A stretch of 7,775 bases of DNA from Erysipelotrichia bacterium. Its GTDB lineage: Bacteria > Bacillota_I > Bacilli_A > Erysipelotrichales > Erysipelotrichaceae. The stretch is from the NCBI GenBank assembly GCA_009916335.1, contig SAAR01000160.1, positions 1 to 7,775 on the forward strand. The letters run 5' to 3'. How positions within the stretch are numbered: the stretch's first letter is position 1; every line of letters begins with the position of its first letter. Under the pieces are notes generated by a model that was not told the DNA's origin, did not search any database, and worked only from the letters and a program-made list of their open reading frames with translations. This document shows positions 1 through 6,329 of the stretch, in pieces. The position numbers were made by a program, and so were the translations under genes.

Positions 1-17
1 TTAAAGAACTTAATCGT

Positions 18-28
18 AGGGCTTTTTT
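18..28 (+). terminator. possible 3' half of a plus-strand terminator
   Basis: The bases AGGGC followed by six T look like the descending arm and U-tract of an intrinsic terminator for a plus-strand gene to the left. The ascending arm would have to lie before base 1, so this cannot be confirmed from the window. Confidence 0.2.
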
Positions 29-75
29 CAATAATTAAATAATCAATTATCAGATGTTCTTCTACCTATTTGTCC

Positions 76-116
76 TAGTCTGTCCCAATTTTTCAATGAT
101 TTTTTGGGGCAGACTA
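76..116. repeat. 13-bp imperfect inverted repeat downstream of truncated galE
   Basis: The arms are TAGTCTGTCCCAA (76-88) and TTGGGGCAGACTA (104-116), separated by a T-rich 15-base loop. They match at 12 of 13 positions. The odd pair (T83/G109) is a tolerated U-G wobble in a plus-strand transcript but an A-C mismatch in a minus-strand one. No U-tract follows the stem on either strand, so it is not a standard intrinsic terminator. It lies 11 bases past the aberrant galE stop, in DNA that replaced the missing galE 3' end. It could be the end structure of a mobile element or a bidirectional transcription barrier. Confidence 0.55.
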
Positions 117-126
117 TCTTAGATTT

Positions 127-780
127 TTACATCCCATCTTTAGTTGGATAATCATCACCAAATATATAGATCTTATCACGTTTCCCAAGCGGAACTTGTA
201 AAATTAGAGGTATTAGATGTGTCTCAGGATGATGATCTTCTCCTATTGTTCCACTCTCATAAGCACCTGCTGCATTGAAGTATCTTAATGATACATATTT
301 GGTACCATAAGCCTGATCAAACCATTTCATCATTTTTTCCATTGCAAGCTTTGTTTCTCCATATGTATTAGTAGGATTAGTTTCATCGCTTTCCAATATT
401 GGAATATTCTTAGGTTCACCATATGTTGCAGCAGTAGATGAGAAGACAATCTTATTTACACTATTTTCTTTCATAACATCTAGAAGACAAAGCATACCGT
501 AAACATTATTATGATAATATTCATATGGTTTTTCCATACTTTCGCCTACTAGAGAGTTAGCAGCAAAGTGAATTATAGCTTCAATATTATGCACCTTAAA
601 GACTTTATCTAGTTGTTCCTTATCTCTTATATCGATGTTGTAGAAACGGTCTACTTGGATTGATTCTATATGTCCACTTTGTAAGCTATCTATAACAATT
701 ATTTCTTCATTTTGTTCTTTAAAATATTTCACTGTATGTGAGCCGATGTAACCTGCTCCTCCGGTAATTAGTATTGGCAT
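127..780 (-). pseudogene. galE: UDP-glucose 4-epimerase, truncated at the 3' end
   Basis: GalE interconverts UDP-glucose and UDP-galactose in the cytoplasm and supplies sugars for surface glycans. The N-terminal NAD-binding fold is clear: TGGAGYIGSH at residues 6-15, HFAAN at 71-75, SSTAATYG at 114-121, and the catalytic YxxxK as Y140 and K144. LRYFNAAGA (165-173) and IFGDDYPTKDG (206-216) are also typical. Family members are about 330 residues long and continue after YPTxDG with a conserved T-x-x-RDYIHV block. Here one aberrant Met and a TAA follow, leaving 217 residues. The C-terminal substrate-binding part is absent from all frames of the remaining 126 bases. ATG at 780 begins the canonical MPILITGGAG. 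A TTG 21 bases upstream is in frame but unlikely. It lies 108 bases after the mutase gene on the same strand. Activity is unlikely. Confidence 0.9.
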
Positions 781-790
781 TTTTGCTATG

Positions 791-795
791 CCCCC
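791..795 (-). promoter_or_regulatory. ribosome binding site of galE
   Basis: AAAGGGGG lies 10 bases upstream of the ATG at 780. It supports that start over the in-frame TTG at 801, which lies upstream of this site. Confidence 0.6.
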
Positions 796-796
796 T

Positions 797-817
797 TTCA
801 AATAATTAATATTTGAA
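797..817. repeat. perfect 8-bp inverted repeat abutting the galE ribosome site
   Basis: TTCAAATA (797-804) and TATTTGAA (810-817) are exact inverse complements around a 5-base centre. The repeat ends one base from the GGGGG of the galE ribosome site. It could be an operator for a dimeric regulator or an mRNA hairpin limiting ribosome access. In DNA this AT-rich a chance palindrome is possible. Confidence 0.45.
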
Positions 818-830
818 TCTATCTAAACCT

Positions 831-850
831 AAAAATGTTAACAACAACAT
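831..850 (-). terminator. weak possible terminator after the mutase gene
   Basis: On the minus strand ATGTT, a 6-base loop and AACAT are followed by a run of T. The stem is only 5 bp and AT-rich, so it would terminate poorly and galE could be reached by read-through. No better terminator is visible between the mutase stop and galE. Confidence 0.2.
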
Positions 851-888
851 CTTATGCCCTTACCTTAATTCTGATTCTATTTCTAAAT

Positions 889-2799
889 TCAATTGAAGAT
901 ATTCTTTATTTGACGCTGCCTTAAATTATACTCAGCATCTTTCAAATTACTATTTGCAATTTCGATAATTTTCTCTGTGTCCATAACCTTATTATTTTCA
1001 TCAACAACTTTTACGCTACCCCTAATAGGTTTTGTTTTCCAATTTTTCGCATGTTTAAACTCCTCAATCTCACTCCATAAATATGGCACAGGTAAAAACC
1101 CAGCAGCGAATATTTTATAGAATCCTTCTGCTGAATAAGGATTATCAATATTACTTTCTATAGCTTGTATTATTTTCTTAGCCGACTGATAAAGTTCTGC
1201 TGATCTTTCATTTACATCGGGATTCCTTCCCATATCATCAATTTTACCTTGCTTCCTCATATCTCGATATTTTTGTAAGGAATGTTGAGTAATTTGTATA
1301 CTCTCATTTATAATCTCTGGTGTTGCTAAATGTGAAGCCTCAGAATAACTAACTACATGAATAATTTGTGGACTCATTTCGTTATATGGGTCAATGTCAT
1401 CCATTAATGCAGTAACAGCTGCTAATTGTATTTTTGCTTCATAAAGATCTGGTTTGAAGTAATCTAACCCAGCTCTTGGTTGTAATAAAACTCTGAAATT
1501 CGTGTCTTCTAGACTTCTAACAAGCTTAAGCACGGCCCTTGACTTTGCTAAATCTTGTATCCCCCAAGTCAATCGTGGTGTATTTAGCATATTTTGTAAA
1601 ATAAAAGTCTTAATTCCTAGCCCTTTAGCTAATTTTGCAGCTAAATATGCAGATACTATATACGTAACATCATCAGCACCTCTAAATGCAAAATGATGAG
1701 GTACATTTGCCTCAAAAGGCTTGTTAGTTTTTGCTATATATTTTATTGTCTCTATATGTTCCTGTAAATTTGTGTATAAATCATATGGGCCTCTACCATC
1801 AAGCTTGTTAAACCACCATAATGATAATGCATGCCAACTAATATTAAGGGTTTCTTCATACATCTGTGCGAGATTTGGTATGCCCTTTGATCCTGCATAA
1901 GTTCTTACTAATAATGGCCTGGAAGTTTCCCAGATCATTCTATATTCTTCTGGAGAATTTACTGGAACTCCACCGCCATTAGGTTTGTCCTCCCAATCTT
2001 CTCCGAAGTTGGACTGAGTTAATTGTGAAGTACCTATTGAAAGTATATCAAGATAATTTGATTTAGCTAAGATCTTTGCCCAATCTAAAAATTCATTTAC
2101 TGATTCAACTCGTGTAAGGTTTGAAGAATATGGTCCAACATGGGCCCTCATCAATGGCCCAAAGCCATGCTTCATATTAGAATCAACTCTTTTAATTACC
2201 GTATCCTTCCTAGTCCCATACTCCAGATACTTACTTCTATCATAAGTTTTGTAACTTGTATACTCCTGCGAATCAATAATTTCTTTACCGAATTTCATCA
2301 ACAGTTCATCGTATTTACTTCCTTCATATATATCCCTTGGTATTCTATCCTCAGATACCCCCATCTTAAGCAGAGTTTCTCTGACTGACTCACCACCTAT
2401 GAATGTAGTGACTAATCCATTGAACTCTTTCTCAATTGCCTCACAGGTCTTTGGAAGTCCCCCAAAAAATATAGTTTCAATTTGACCGCCTTGAAACTTC
2501 ATCAAATTTGCTTTTTTAAATTCTTCAATTAGATATTCTATCATGTTCATTGCATCATCTTGATCAAGTCTATAACTAATGCCTAATCTATCAATCTTAT
2601 TGGTAATTACCCAATCAACAACAACTTTTCGTCTTAATTCATATCTATAGTCATCCACTGCTTTTTCGACTGTATCATCTGCTATAATTACATCATACCC
2701 ACAATCACGCAACAATTCAGATGCAGAATTAACTCCCATGGTATGTGCATCTATAGCAGGTTTTATAAATCCATATTTAATACTTCTCCTATCACTCAT
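889..2799 (-). CDS. fused cobalamin-dependent glutamate-mutase-like enzyme
   Basis: Predicted adenosylcobalamin-dependent carbon-skeleton mutase of 636 residues. Residues 1-155 form a B12-binding domain with the DxHxxG motif D17-A-H19-T-M-G22. H19 would be the lower axial cobalt ligand. S75 (GISYRL) and FFGG (111-114) are plausible SxL and GG equivalents. Residues about 195-515 resemble the TIM-barrel E subunit of glutamate mutase, for example PLLVRT at 295-300 and the ANVPHH...LAAKLAKGLG region at 364-395. In characterised glutamate mutase these are two proteins of roughly 137 and 483 residues, so the length here fits a simple S-E fusion. By hand comparison from memory, the Gly- and Tyr-rich substrate loop of the E subunit is replaced by LSLWWFNKLDG (325-335), so the substrate may not be glutamate. 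The ATG overlaps the dehydrogenase TAA by one base (TAATG), with AGGAGG 7 bases upstream. Cofactor class is fairly secure; the reaction is unknown. Confidence 0.75.
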   Translation of the reverse strand: MSDRRSIKYGFIKPAIDAHTMGVNSASELLRDCGYDVIIADDTVEKAVDDYRYELRRKVVVDWVITNKIDRLGISYRLDQDDAMNMIEYLIEEFKKANLMKFQGGQIETIFFGGLPKTCEAIEKEFNGLVTTFIGGESVRETLLKMGVSEDRIPRDIYEGSKYDELLMKFGKEIIDSQEYTSYKTYDRSKYLEYGTRKDTVIKRVDSNMKHGFGPLMRAHVGPYSSNLTRVESVNEFLDWAKILAKSNYLDILSIGTSQLTQSNFGEDWEDKPNGGGVPVNSPEEYRMIWETSRPLLVRTYAGSKGIPNLAQMYEETLNISWHALSLWWFNKLDGRGPYDLYTNLQEHIETIKYIAKTNKPFEANVPHHFAFRGADDVTYIVSAYLAAKLAKGLGIKTFILQNMLNTPRLTWGIQDLAKSRAVLKLVRSLEDTNFRVLLQPRAGLDYFKPDLYEAKIQLAAVTALMDDIDPYNEMSPQIIHVVSYSEASHLATPEIINESIQITQHSLQKYRDMRKQGKIDDMGRNPDVNERSAELYQSAKKIIQAIESNIDNPYSAEGFYKIFAAGFLPVPYLWSEIEEFKHAKNWKTKPIRGSVKVVDENNKVMDTEKIIEIANSNLKDAEYNLRQRQIKNIFN

Positions 2800-3881
2800 T
2801 ATGAAGCCTCCTTTTGGATGATAGTCTTCAAACCATTTTTATCGGATAAGATATCCAAATACTCCAGATTTCGCCCAGTTTCTCTAAAATTAACCCCCAT
2901 AAGTTTTGAAGCTAAATCAATTATAAGAGTCGTATAACCCATATTCAATCCTAATTTTACTCCGATAGCTTCTAGTGGTACCAAACCACATGGAACATCT
3001 TCGAAAATATATCTGTGTTTTAAAGACCTTGGTGCATCAATAGTTTTGTAAGCCTCATTATTTTGAATACATTCATAAAGATTATTTCCTTGAACATGAT
3101 AGGTTCTAATTAACCATTCTTTGGTGGATTCAACTTTATGCCCTAGAGCTTCTGATACTGCAACTCTCTCCATATCTATCTTTTCAATTAAATTGCTAAC
3201 CGTTGGAGTTATTCCATCGTAATAATATTTGTATGCAGTAGTTTCACTCTCTGTCCAACCACTATTCAATAATAACGGTGCGCAATGTAGAATCATTCCA
3301 ACATTTCCAATTGAGGTATGAATCATAGAATCAGCTGGAGAGAAGTAACTCTGTATGCATGTAGGAAGATATTCAATAATATTTTTGTTCGTTTCAGTTT
3401 TTAATGAAGATATTAGTACCGAATCTTTAAAAGCTATAATATTAACTGCATCTTCATCAGTCTTTCTACAAGTATATATTATTGTCTGTGTCTCGGCGAT
3501 AATTTGTTTATACTTTTTATTGTATTTATCATAAATGTTCTTAAACTCTAAAGCTCCAAATGTCCTACCTGGATTTAATACAATAACCGTAGACTTCTTA
3601 ATATTTTTTGCAATTACTTCTGCAAGCTCCTTATGTGAATTTGCAGGTGTTGTAATTAATATAATTTCTGGATCCTCAAGAGCAACATTGATATCATCTG
3701 TTACTTTTGCAATATTAATATCACCACTTACAACTCCCTCACTATGGATTATATGGGTTTTGATAAGCTTTGATATCGTAGATCTAGATCTATTCCATAG
3801 TGTTACTTCATTTCCTTCTTGACTTAAATGTGCAGCCATTGCGATACCTGAATTTCCAGCACCTATTACAGTTACTTTCAT
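2799..3881 (-). CDS. octopine/opine dehydrogenase family protein
   Basis: Predicted NAD(P)H-dependent opine dehydrogenase, 360 residues, the usual family length. Known members reductively join the amino group of an amino acid to an alpha-keto acid, giving a secondary-amine dicarboxylate. The N-terminal Rossmann fold opens at MKVTVIGAGNSG with GxGxxG at residues 7-12. The C-terminal helical domain carries NVGMILHCAPLLLNSG (193-208), where H199 matches the family's catalytic His, and RYIFEDVPCGLVPLEAIG (290-307), where D295 is the expected partner Asp. ATG at 3881 is chosen because GGAGGAGAG lies just upstream and the Rossmann strand starts at residue 2. A TTG ten codons earlier would place that ribosome site inside the gene. 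It follows a 185-base gap and is coupled to the mutase through a shared base. Keto acid and amine partners cannot be read from sequence. Confidence 0.85.
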   Translation of the reverse strand: MKVTVIGAGNSGIAMAAHLSQEGNEVTLWNRSRSTISKLIKTHIIHSEGVVSGDINIAKVTDDINVALEDPEIILITTPANSHKELAEVIAKNIKKSTVIVLNPGRTFGALEFKNIYDKYNKKYKQIIAETQTIIYTCRKTDEDAVNIIAFKDSVLISSLKTETNKNIIEYLPTCIQSYFSPADSMIHTSIGNVGMILHCAPLLLNSGWTESETTAYKYYYDGITPTVSNLIEKIDMERVAVSEALGHKVESTKEWLIRTYHVQGNNLYECIQNNEAYKTIDAPRSLKHRYIFEDVPCGLVPLEAIGVKLGLNMGYTTLIIDLASKLMGVNFRETGRNLEYLDILSDKNGLKTIIQKEAS

Positions 3882-4066
3882 CAATTCTCTCCTCCATTTC
3901 CAAAATTTCAAATCTAATTCAGTTTCTAACTGCTTACTTTCATATTTAGTCCCATAATAGATTTGGAAAAATTCTACTTACGTAAATATGTTATTCCTAA
4001 TACCAAAATTGTTTTAAAGCCATTAAGAAAACATATTAAAGTGCAGAATCTCTTAAAGAACTAGAT
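3882..4066 (-). other. 185-base gap between ligase B and the dehydrogenase
   Basis: This is the only sizeable break inside the gene cluster. It holds the dehydrogenase ribosome site at its downstream end and an 8-base palindrome TTACGTAA at 3978-3985. A TATTAT hexamer (3954-3959) could act as a -10 element but has no acceptable -35 partner. No GC-rich hairpin with a U-tract and no ORF of credible length is present. Either the five genes share one transcript across this gap, or a regulated promoter with a poor -35 box sits here. Confidence 0.5.
3891..3895 (-). promoter_or_regulatory. ribosome binding site fixing the dehydrogenase start
   Basis: GGAGG (within GGAGGAGAG) ends 9 bases before the ATG at 3881. 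It rules in that ATG over the TTG at 3911, which would leave the dehydrogenase with a ten-residue preface before the Rossmann fold. Confidence 0.85.
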
Positions 4067-5374
4067 TTATCCCCTTTTATAAATATTGAGTAAATCAACA
4101 TCAAATTCTGGGAATAACATATTTCTTCCGTATTGATCTTTAACTGTCACTACTTCCTGTATCTTTTTAATTGTAGACTTAATCTCTTCTACATTATCCC
4201 CTACTATGTAAGCTCTAAAAGTCTTTGGAAACTGCGAACCATTGACTTCAATTTTTGTTCCTATACTATGATAAAAACAAGTATGTAAAACATTAGGCCA
4301 TGATGCAACTATTTCTTCACCACTTTGTTCGGTTATTATACCGTCATGTGAAAGAAGGGTAAAAATACATCCGTAATTGCCTCTAAATGTCGGATCTTCT
4401 TTAACCAGTTCTTCTTTATGTATATTACCAGTTAGAGAATAACTAATCATCATTTTTAGGTAATTCACATCTGAATAATATTCTGTGAAATGATAGGTGT
4501 TTGTCCCTCCTGGCCTAAAATCCATTTCAAAAAATACAAAAGTGCCATCCTTTTTAACAAATCCCTGCAGATTAGCAGCGCCATCCTTCATTCCCATCTC
4601 TTTGAGCGCCTTTATGACATTATTATTATGAAGGTTAGTGTAGCTATTTATATTTGATGAAGGGTAAAAATAGACATCTGGTAATGAGTTAAACCCATCT
4701 CCTACTACTCTCTCGAATTTGTCACACATCGCAGATAGAACAATTTCTCCATCCGCCATTGTGTAGTAAATTACCACCTCACGACCACCTTTGATAAGTT
4801 CTTCTATGACAATATTGTGTGAATTAGAAAAAGATAGCGCATAGTCAATATCATTCCTTAACTCATCAGGACAATAGCAAGTACGGATGCCTCGTGAGCC
4901 AGCATTATCAGCTGGTTTTATGACAACAGGGAATTTAACAGTCTTAACCCATTCATCATAATTATCCCAATCTACAAAATAATCTTTAGTCACAGGTACA
5001 TTATATTTCATGCAAATATCCTTGAAGATCCTTTTGTCAAAAGTCTTCTCGAGAACCTCCTCATCCTCAGCATAGAAAGGTGTTCCAATCTCTTTGCTTA
5101 ATTTAATTGCGCTATCAATACGAAATTCTGAATAACCAGCCATTACGCCATCAATGCCAGAAAGTATACTCTTTTCTTTAAGAGTTTCAATATCAGCCCA
5201 TGAAATATCCCACGCTTCATCTGAAAGATATTTAGCAGGTGCCAAAGACCAATCAGTGTGATTATCCGTTGTTATTGTATAGACTCCCATGCTTTTAGCT
5301 GCATCAATTATCTGACAGTCATCTTTAGTGCAACCTAAAACAAGTAATTTTTTTCCTTTTAAATCTTCAAACAT
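4067..5374 (-). CDS. ATP-grasp carboxylate-amine ligase B
   Basis: Predicted ATP-dependent ligase of 435 residues that activates a carboxylate as acyl phosphate and couples it to an amine or similar nucleophile. The N-terminal Rossmann-like domain begins KKLLVLGCTKDD (8-19). The ATP-grasp core shows VIKPADNAGSRGI (151-163), with K153 in the nucleotide-binding strand, IVIEELIKG (188-196) for adenine contacts, and FFEMDFRPGG (281-290), with E283, D285 and R287 at the metal and phosphate site. The usual ExNxR Asn is Asp here. A C-terminal lobe with FRAYIVGDNVEEIK (368-381) resembles the end domain of purine- and carboxylase-type ATP-grasp enzymes. The ATG has GGAGG 6 bases upstream and overlaps the PLP-enzyme gene by 8 bases. 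The residues between about 215 and 300 that should select substrates match nothing I recognise. Family secure, substrates unknown. Confidence 0.85.
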   Translation of the reverse strand: MFEDLKGKKLLVLGCTKDDCQIIDAAKSMGVYTITTDNHTDWSLAPAKYLSDEAWDISWADIETLKEKSILSGIDGVMAGYSEFRIDSAIKLSKEIGTPFYAEDEEVLEKTFDKRIFKDICMKYNVPVTKDYFVDWDNYDEWVKTVKFPVVIKPADNAGSRGIRTCYCPDELRNDIDYALSFSNSHNIVIEELIKGGREVVIYYTMADGEIVLSAMCDKFERVVGDGFNSLPDVYFYPSSNINSYTNLHNNNVIKALKEMGMKDGAANLQGFVKKDGTFVFFEMDFRPGGTNTYHFTEYYSDVNYLKMMISYSLTGNIHKEELVKEDPTFRGNYGCIFTLLSHDGIITEQSGEEIVASWPNVLHTCFYHSIGTKIEVNGSQFPKTFRAYIVGDNVEEIKSTIKKIQEVVTVKDQYGRNMLFPEFDVDLLNIYKRG

Positions 5375-6329
5375 TATTACCCTCCATGTTCTCTAAAAAA
5401 ATTTTTATCATGTATTCCATATCATCTATTGTATATCTTTGATCTACTGGAAGAGGAAGTATATTCATTGCATAATCGTATTCTAACGAATCAGGACTAC
5501 ATATATTAAATACATCTGGCCATAGTGTTGGAATATAAATATTATGATTTCGAAGTACTTTCCTAATTTCAGCGCCATCCTCACAGTATAATGGGTACAT
5601 ATATGGACCTCTTGGTATTTTGAGATTCAACTTGTTTTTATATTGTAACTGCTCATGTAAAAATGAAAAGTTCTCCATTCTTCTTTCCATAACTGCTGAA
5701 TAATCAATACCTCTTAATAAATTCTCAGTCATATTTGACATAAGTTTTATAGGTTCATTTTTGAAAAATTCATTATTATCTGTTGATTCTTTAAAAAACT
5801 CACTTGCTGTTCGTTCAAACCTTCCTAATATGAAACGCATCCTTTCAAATGACTCGTCCCTTTCAAGTCCATCTAATTTGTCCTGTGTATACAGAAAAGC
5901 CCCATCAGCTACACCAAAAAACTTACGACAAGTATAAATCGTGTCAACACCATCCAAAGGTTTTTGAAAATATGCATGAGCATTATCAAAGATTATTCGC
6001 TTAAAATTCTTATTATATATCTCAACATCATCATTATCAACTTGCCCATATAAATTTACAATATAGAGCCATTCATTAGGTCCGAGTATTCCGTCAAATA
6101 TTGGTCTAAAATTTGGTTCAATATGATAATACTCGAACTCTATGTTTTCTTTACGACATGATTCTTCAACTGTATCACAGCAGAAATATGGCAAATATAG
6201 CTTTCTTATCCCTTTCGTTCTAATCAGATATCTTAATGCCGCTCTTCCACAATTTAGTCTAACAGCACCTTCATGAAAGATTGAGCCGTTATATCTTTCA
6301 AATTCTAAATATCCACCAATTTCTTTCAT
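5367..6329 (-). CDS. DegT/DnrJ-like PLP-dependent aminotransferase
   Basis: Predicted fold-type I PLP enzyme of 320 residues, short for the DegT/DnrJ/EryC1/StrS family, which usually has about 370-400. LNCGRAAL (25-32) fits the phosphate-cradling turn. IIFDNAHAYF (112-121) supplies the pyridine-nitrogen Asp as D115. YTCRKFFGVADGAFLY (132-147) offers K136 as the probable Schiff-base lysine, where classical members have an S-F-x-x-K type motif. The final third is a small helical/strand domain with no membrane segment. Likely role: transamination of a keto acid, amino sugar or amino-acid precursor for the two flanking ligases. It starts on a TAATG overlap with ligase A and overlaps ligase B by 8 bases, so translation of all three is probably coupled. 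Its own ribosome site is poor (AAGG only 2-3 bases from the start, GAGGTG further up), which supports coupling. A lyase or racemase role is possible. Confidence 0.75.
   Translation of the reverse strand: MKEIGGYLEFERYNGSIFHEGAVRLNCGRAALRYLIRTKGIRKLYLPYFCCDTVEESCRKENIEFEYYHIEPNFRPIFDGILGPNEWLYIVNLYGQVDNDDVEIYNKNFKRIIFDNAHAYFQKPLDGVDTIYTCRKFFGVADGAFLYTQDKLDGLERDESFERMRFILGRFERTASEFFKESTDNNEFFKNEPIKLMSNMTENLLRGIDYSAVMERRMENFSFLHEQLQYKNKLNLKIPRGPYMYPLYCEDGAEIRKVLRNHNIYIPTLWPDVFNICSPDSLEYDYAMNILPLPVDQRYTIDDMEYMIKIFLENMEGNNV

Noticed and set aside
781..801. Upstream TTG starts for galE (801), the dehydrogenase (3911) and ligase A (7600)
   Set aside because: In each case an ATG with a well-placed purine-rich ribosome site coincides with the start of the Rossmann-like strand; the extensions carry no conserved sequence.
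1502..1696. Plus-strand open frame inside the mutase gene (similar frames at 2140-2388, 2743-2937 and 3535-3822)
   Set aside because: All lie opposite strong minus-strand genes, have no ribosome site context and no recognisable protein features; they are antisense shadows.
889..2799. Possible lysine 5,6- or ornithine 4,5-aminomutase
   Set aside because: Those enzymes also use PLP through a lysine in the B12-binding part and have a different domain arrangement; no such lysine motif is visible and the barrel text is nearer glutamate mutase.
2799..3881. Possible staphylopine-type opine metallophore cluster
   Set aside because: No nicotianamine-synthase-like or histidine-racemase-like gene and no metal transporter is present, and the dehydrogenase has classical octopine-dehydrogenase motifs.
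4053..4062. TTAAAGAACT occurs here and at 1-10
   Set aside because: A ten-base match in AT-rich DNA with no similarity on either side; probably chance rather than a flanking repeat.
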